DNA of 64,000 nucleotides, taken from Deroplatys truncata (taxonomy: Eukaryota > Arthropoda > Insecta > Mantodea > Mantidae). Location: the NCBI GenBank assembly GCA_030765065.1, contig CM060986.1:79601573-79665572 (forward strand), read 5' to 3'. Positions 59,524 to 64,000 of this stretch are shown here, one piece after another (the first letter of the stretch is position 1; each line of letters opens with the position of its first letter). Under the pieces are notes generated by a model. The model searched no databases, was not told the origin of the DNA, and saw only the letters and a program-made list of their open reading frames with translations. Made by a program: the position numbers and the translations under genes.

Positions 59524-59742
59524 GAATTAATTGTTCTTCCACACAAGCCGTGTGTTGGACAGGGTTGGAAAGGTAGGATCAGACGACTGAAAAATTCAAT
59601 GCCATTGCCGGGATTTGAACCACGGATCTCCCGGTTTCCGTCTGGTTGCTCTAACCACTGAGGTATCATGGCATGACATTAAATTCCTTAACGATTCGCA
59701 TTTTTTCCGGTAAACCAACTTGTGTGGAAGAACAATTAATTC
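59524..59742 (-). mobile_element. tRNA-headed element with perfect 24-bp inverted ends
   Basis: 59524-59547 and 59719-59742 are perfect inverted copies (core TTGTTCTTCCACACAAG). Between them, on the minus strand, a tRNA-like head reads CCTCAGTGGTTAGAGCAACC with B box GTGGTTCAAATCCCGGCAA, and then a body CAGTCGTCTGATCCTACC. No target duplication found. SINEs do not normally have long inverted ends. Confidence 0.82.
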
Positions 59743-60843
59743 CATTAATTGACCTTGGTTGAAACTATGAAGCCTGGGACTTAAAGTACTTACAGCATTG
59801 TAAGTCGCCATTGGGGTATGTCATCTCAATACAATTTGAGATCTACTTGTGGTTTACCGAAAACAAATGCGTTTTTAGTTTTATTTAAAGTTTGTAATAG
59901 TTTGGTTGTAGGAATGAGACTTTCCGGTGAAAAGACTGGTTTATTTTAACGCTATAGCAGGAAGATTAATTTGTTTTGCAGAAAGAGAAACAGAGTACAT
60001 GCATCCTCTAGGTCTCTGTCTTCCTTTGGTATTGGTCGGTGACTGCAGTACGGCAGAAATCCCCTTCGAATGGTGTCTTTCCCATTTGTTCGTGACTCTC
60101 ATTCCTCGTCCCTTTCATCAGCTGTTGATATGCACACATTTGTAAGAGTTCCCCATTTTTTCTGCTTATTTTCAAATGTATTTTAAATAGTTAATTTACA
60201 TTGCTATTCTTAACGATATACTGTGTGCTGCACCCTTTTGGGGGATGGCTCCATGTCAGCTCTAAAGCATTTAGGTCACAATGATATATCTGTAACGTAT
60301 GGTGCATTTCCACTGTGATCTATTCAGTTGATGATTTTGAGAGATCCTGTTTCAACTTTATAAGCTCATACTATGTATTAGCAACCATAAATTCAGAATT
60401 GAAGACATATTAAGTTTGTAGCCATACTAATTTAGAACATTTACTATTTTTGTTATTGTGTAATAAATCACATTTTTAAAGTTTCAGAAAGTGTAAGTAC
60501 ACTTTTGATCTATAAAATCTAATGTTTAACTCAAACCGAATTTTATGGTGCATAAACCTGTATTTATAGTGCCTATTTTAGGTGTCTAAAATAGGTTTTT
60601 AAGAGCCTAAAAACCGAGTTTTAGCTACAACTGTTTCGGCGGGAGTCCGAGCTGCGGCGGCCGATGCTCGAGTAGCCGTACGGTGGCCACAGTGTGAAGG
60701 AAAAGCACTACATAATAGTAATATTTTTCTATAATTAAGGGGAATATTATCCTTCTTAGCCCCTTCCTATGGAGCAAGTATTTTCATCTCCTACTTCGTA
60801 TATGCAGCGGTTTGCAAGTTGTTTCATGCTTACAAACAGAAGG
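59743..60843. other. No gene seen
   Basis: Mostly AT-rich. A short GC-rich patch at 60630-60690 is unexplained. Confidence 0.4.
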
Positions 60844-61823
60844 TGAGGCAGTATTTTTAACACTTAAATGTTTTCAGTCTAATTATATAATATATAAATT
60901 CAATAACAGCCCGCCTTAAAGCAATATGTGTATGTAATAATTTGTAAAATGTATGTAACAGTCATTGTATGTGTTTATATTATTGTATCCATGTGTAATA
61001 ATGTTATGTGAATATATTAAGCAATTTAATAATGTAGGAGCTCTAAGAATAATAGGTTAAAAGTTACTAACAATGAGGTAACCTTGAGGCAATAATGAAT
61101 TTGAAAGTTTAAATGCTACTAGTCATTATTGGAGCAACAATAATGTAAATTTTGAGACAGTTTAATAAATAGCCAATCAACAACCAGAAAAATCTTTAGT
61201 TAAATGAAAGTATTCTATTGGAGTAGGATTAGCCAATCAGAGACTTGAAATACAGAAATTTACAAATTTAGGCGGTAGAAATAAATTCGGTTGCTTGCAG
61301 ACAGTGTTTGTAACCGGATGCGAGATACGTCCTCGAGAGATTTAATACGTATTTATGTGAGATGAAAATAGTTTACGTGTTAAAAAGTGCAAGTACTTAA
61401 TTAAAGAATCTCACATCTCTCTATATCATTGAAGTGTTATTTAAATCGCGTCAAGAATTAATAAAAAGGAGTGAATGAAAAATTATAATCTGTGTAAGGC
61501 TACATTCTTCAGCCGCACCACACACTATTAAGAAATTCATGTCTCTAAGAATAAATACTGACGCAGCTGAGGCGAACATAAACATAATATTTAAAGAAAC
61601 AGTAAAAATACAGAGTTAATATTTTAAAAAAATTGGGGCAAAGACTACCGGGTATCATACGTGCGGTTGCAAGTACTTCAAGTGTACGGCTCCCCAACAG
61701 TTGAGCTATAATACAACTCCTTCAATACAACCTACTTCAAATTGACGCCCAAAGCGTGGTGCAAATAACGTAAAGATATTATCTTCAAATTGGCTTTCCA
61801 TACGTGCGGCAAAAACTTCTTCA
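60844..61823 (+). mobile_element. Solo LTR (LTR retrotransposon fossil), copy 3
   Basis: Starts TGAGGCAGTATTTTTAACAC and ends AAAACTTCTTCA. Flanked by AAGG (60840-60843, 61824-61827). 980 bp, nearly the same length as copy 1. It looks whole as an LTR, with no internal region attached. Confidence 0.78.
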
Positions 61824-62559
61824 AAGGACGGAATAAATGCCGCTCATAATACCTTACAATAGAGAATGTACTCAACACTGAAGATTTAGGAGCTAGTCTT
61901 GGTTAAGATTTTCTTTAGAAACTAACAAAATAAACTGAAGGACCAAACAATTGCACCACTGCCCCATGAGCGGTGATTTTGGATTCCTTGCCCTATTAAT
62001 GCAGTTTATCGCCGTCACGACACGAAAGGTGAGAAAGGGTGGTCTATGAGCGACAGGAAAGAGACAATATAACCTGAAGGTAAGGAAGCGGCATTAACAA
62101 TATAAACACCGCCCACAAACAAGAAGAAGCAAATATCCTCTTCCTCAATGACTCGTGTTCCATCAACAGATTTATCTTTGTGAAAGCACACGATCTGAAG
62201 ACAGTTGTAAAGCGGAAAAAATAAATCATTTCTAACAACGATGAACATACCGCTCTGGTTTCTCTAAGTGAATGGGAATTTTGTCTTTCATTTTGTGACC
62301 TTTGCAGTTCTATGAAGCGTTTAATTATGAATTACCCTTGTGTGCACGCAACAGTTTTTTAATTTAACGCATTTTTCATTTTGAGCTTCTGAGATATACA
62401 GGAAACGCAATAAAGTTACATTTAAATAAAATACAACCAATTTAAAAAACCCTACCCTAAAAATGACACAATATTGTTTTGAATTTGGATAGGATGTGTC
62501 TGCAGGAATCTTGAATGTCTAAGTGAACGGTTTAATTTCGGGAATTACTGGACTTTTTT
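61824..62559. other. No gene seen
   Basis: No exon recognised. Confidence 0.4.
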
Positions 62560-63200
62560 ATCACTTGCCAAGACACTCTTGTAGATAGAGGAAGAGATGT
62601 ATTCCACTCAAAAATTCGATAACCAAATTTCACTGTAAGTACATGTTTTGAGGTTCCCTGACCCCCTAAAGGTTTGTACACATGTGTGTATACATGTATC
62701 TGTCTCTGTGAATCACATGACTTAAAAACAAAGTCGAGTAATGTTTTCAATCCAGTATTTTCAAAGCATGCGATACAAAAATGTTCACTAAATTTTTCCT
62801 ACCCTAAGCCACCCTTTGTAGTGAAAATTCGTTCATTTTTATTTTCTCGATAATTTTCAAATATTGACAGGGACAATAAAATACACGGTGGATTTTCTGG
62901 AAATAAACCACGAAGACCTGTCCATTCTGATTAATTGTTGTATAATTGCATTTGGGAACTGTAAAAGCTAAACAATAACTTACTATGGAGAAGATGCAGA
63001 GCTCGTAAACACAAAAATAATGCAAAATAATGTTTTGCAATAACTATTTCCGACATGTTCGTTAGGTTGGTTTGAATTTTACAATACTTTACTCTTTTTA
63101 AGTCTTTAGTTACCATTCTTTTGTTCCTCGTGGTACTAAAAAGTAAAGCCAACATTAGCCATCTATATTTAAGAATTTTGTTAATCGCTTAGATTTCCTG
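62560..63200 (-). repeat. Repeat A, copy 11
   Basis: Begins near GTAGATAGAGGAAGAGATGT, with the CACATGTGTGTATACATGTA simple stretch at about 62679-62700, then AGCCACCCTTTGTAGTG and TTTTCTCGATAATTTTCAAA. Confidence 0.65.
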
Positions 63201-63302
63201 CATTCTAAGAGCGAGTGCATCATTTAATGAAAATACTTGAACATTTGCAGTTCTCTCTCTTTCGTCTTCTTCTTTCCATCGCAAAACTTTTTATCACGAA
63301 TA

Positions 63303-64000
63303 AAAATCTGCTGTGTTGCACTCAAATGATTTTCTCTACTCTTGTACAACTATTTTTACAAACGCTTATTCTCCATCTACTCCATGTTAATCGAGATATC
63401 GCTAATGTCTTATTGCTAATTTTCTTTTAGGTACAAGAGGAATATGATAGGCTTTAAGCGATTGTTAAATCTTTTGGGAGCTGGTTGCTATGTGGAAAAT
63501 TGCATTCTCTTTGCATGCCCAGGACAAAACAAGAAAGAAAAAAAAGTAATAACTAATTCCCAATTGAGGAATAATATAAGTATTGGAAAATTTAAACAAA
63601 TAATTGAAACAAATGGCAAGGAATATCTCGGAAATGATTCACTTGGCAAAAAGAAATGTATGTACATAAGTTGTGTGTTTAACGAGATCTACATTTTTTG
63701 TGTACTAAAAGTTTGTCTATCTCTTAAGGCTTTCCAGTTATTCAAAAGTTATTCAGAATGAAGAAGACTTTTGGGGGCATTCTCCGAAAATTTATTATAT
63801 ACATTTCATTTGCCATAAAATATTTTAAGCATACGTTATTTTAATCAAAATCGTTAGCCATTTTTGAGAAAACCAAAATTTTCGAAAAATGTTCCATGTA
63901 AAGGTTAGTCTGGGGCGGATGAAAATCTTCGTGTCGTATCTTTGAAAGATCCTGAACGTAAATACCAAGTTTAATATTTACCCGAATTTTCGTTTTTGAA
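63303..64000 (+). repeat. Repeat A, copy 12, cut by the window end
   Basis: Starts TCTGCTGTGTTGCACTCAAA, then CATCTACTCCATGTTAATCG, TTTTAATCAAAATCGTTAGC and AAAATGTTCCATGTAAAGGT. It stands head to head with copy 11. Confidence 0.75.

Overview
The window looks like intergenic and intronic DNA from a large, AT-rich, transposon-loaded insect genome. A hemimetabolous insect such as a cockroach, termite or relative is my guess. The grounds are one clear host exon of an insect-type glucose dehydrogenase-like GMC oxidoreductase, several tRNA-headed SINEs, and decayed mariner, Tc1, pogo, hAT-like and LINE copies of the kind common in arthropods. Nothing prokaryotic was seen.

Host genes. The only secure host coding sequence is the 3'-terminal exon of the GMC oxidoreductase (21639-23084, minus strand), which starts at a splice acceptor. 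Its FAD-binding N-terminal exon is not visible in the window. A short open exon-like stretch at 12914-13037 (minus) and coding-like remnants at 13816-13926 (minus) and 40470-40930 (plus) are unidentified.

Layout. 1-8.3 kb: an old repeat split by a solo LTR, then dispersed copies of an unclassified noncoding repeat (repeat A). 8.3-11.6 kb: a dead IS630/Tc1/mariner-type transposase, a SINE and a nearly full-length mariner with TIRs. 12.9-17 kb: the candidate exon, a SINE, a non-autonomous hAT-like element with an 8-bp target duplication, and a LINE reverse-transcriptase scrap. 20.2-21.2 kb: a mariner-ended element that is one long nested palindrome. 21.6-23.1 kb: the GMC exon. 23-29 kb: repeat A, a MITE and SINEs. 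30-31.25 kb: a full-length but dead Tc1 element. 31-36 kb: SINEs, one with a 19-bp target duplication. 36-40 kb: tandem repeat A copies. 40.0-42.2 kb: a long-TIR element containing a 42-bp minisatellite and coding-like sequence, itself hit by a second solo LTR. 45-49.5 kb: transposase fragments, an internally deleted mariner and a pogo-like transposase with a PHD-like tail. 53.8-54.5 kb: a 5'-truncated LINE with a perfect 13-bp target duplication. 55-62 kb: old repeats, SINEs, a tRNA-headed element bounded by perfect 24-bp inverted repeats, and a third solo LTR. The window ends inside another repeat A copy.

The most interesting structures are repeat A (about 14 copies, a short GC-rich or CA-type simple repeat at the same internal place, a 3' hairpin, tandem runs; possibly Helentron/DINE-like), the palindromic mariner, and the long-TIR element with its nested insertion. 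All boundaries and family calls come from reading the sequence by eye; no search or alignment was run.
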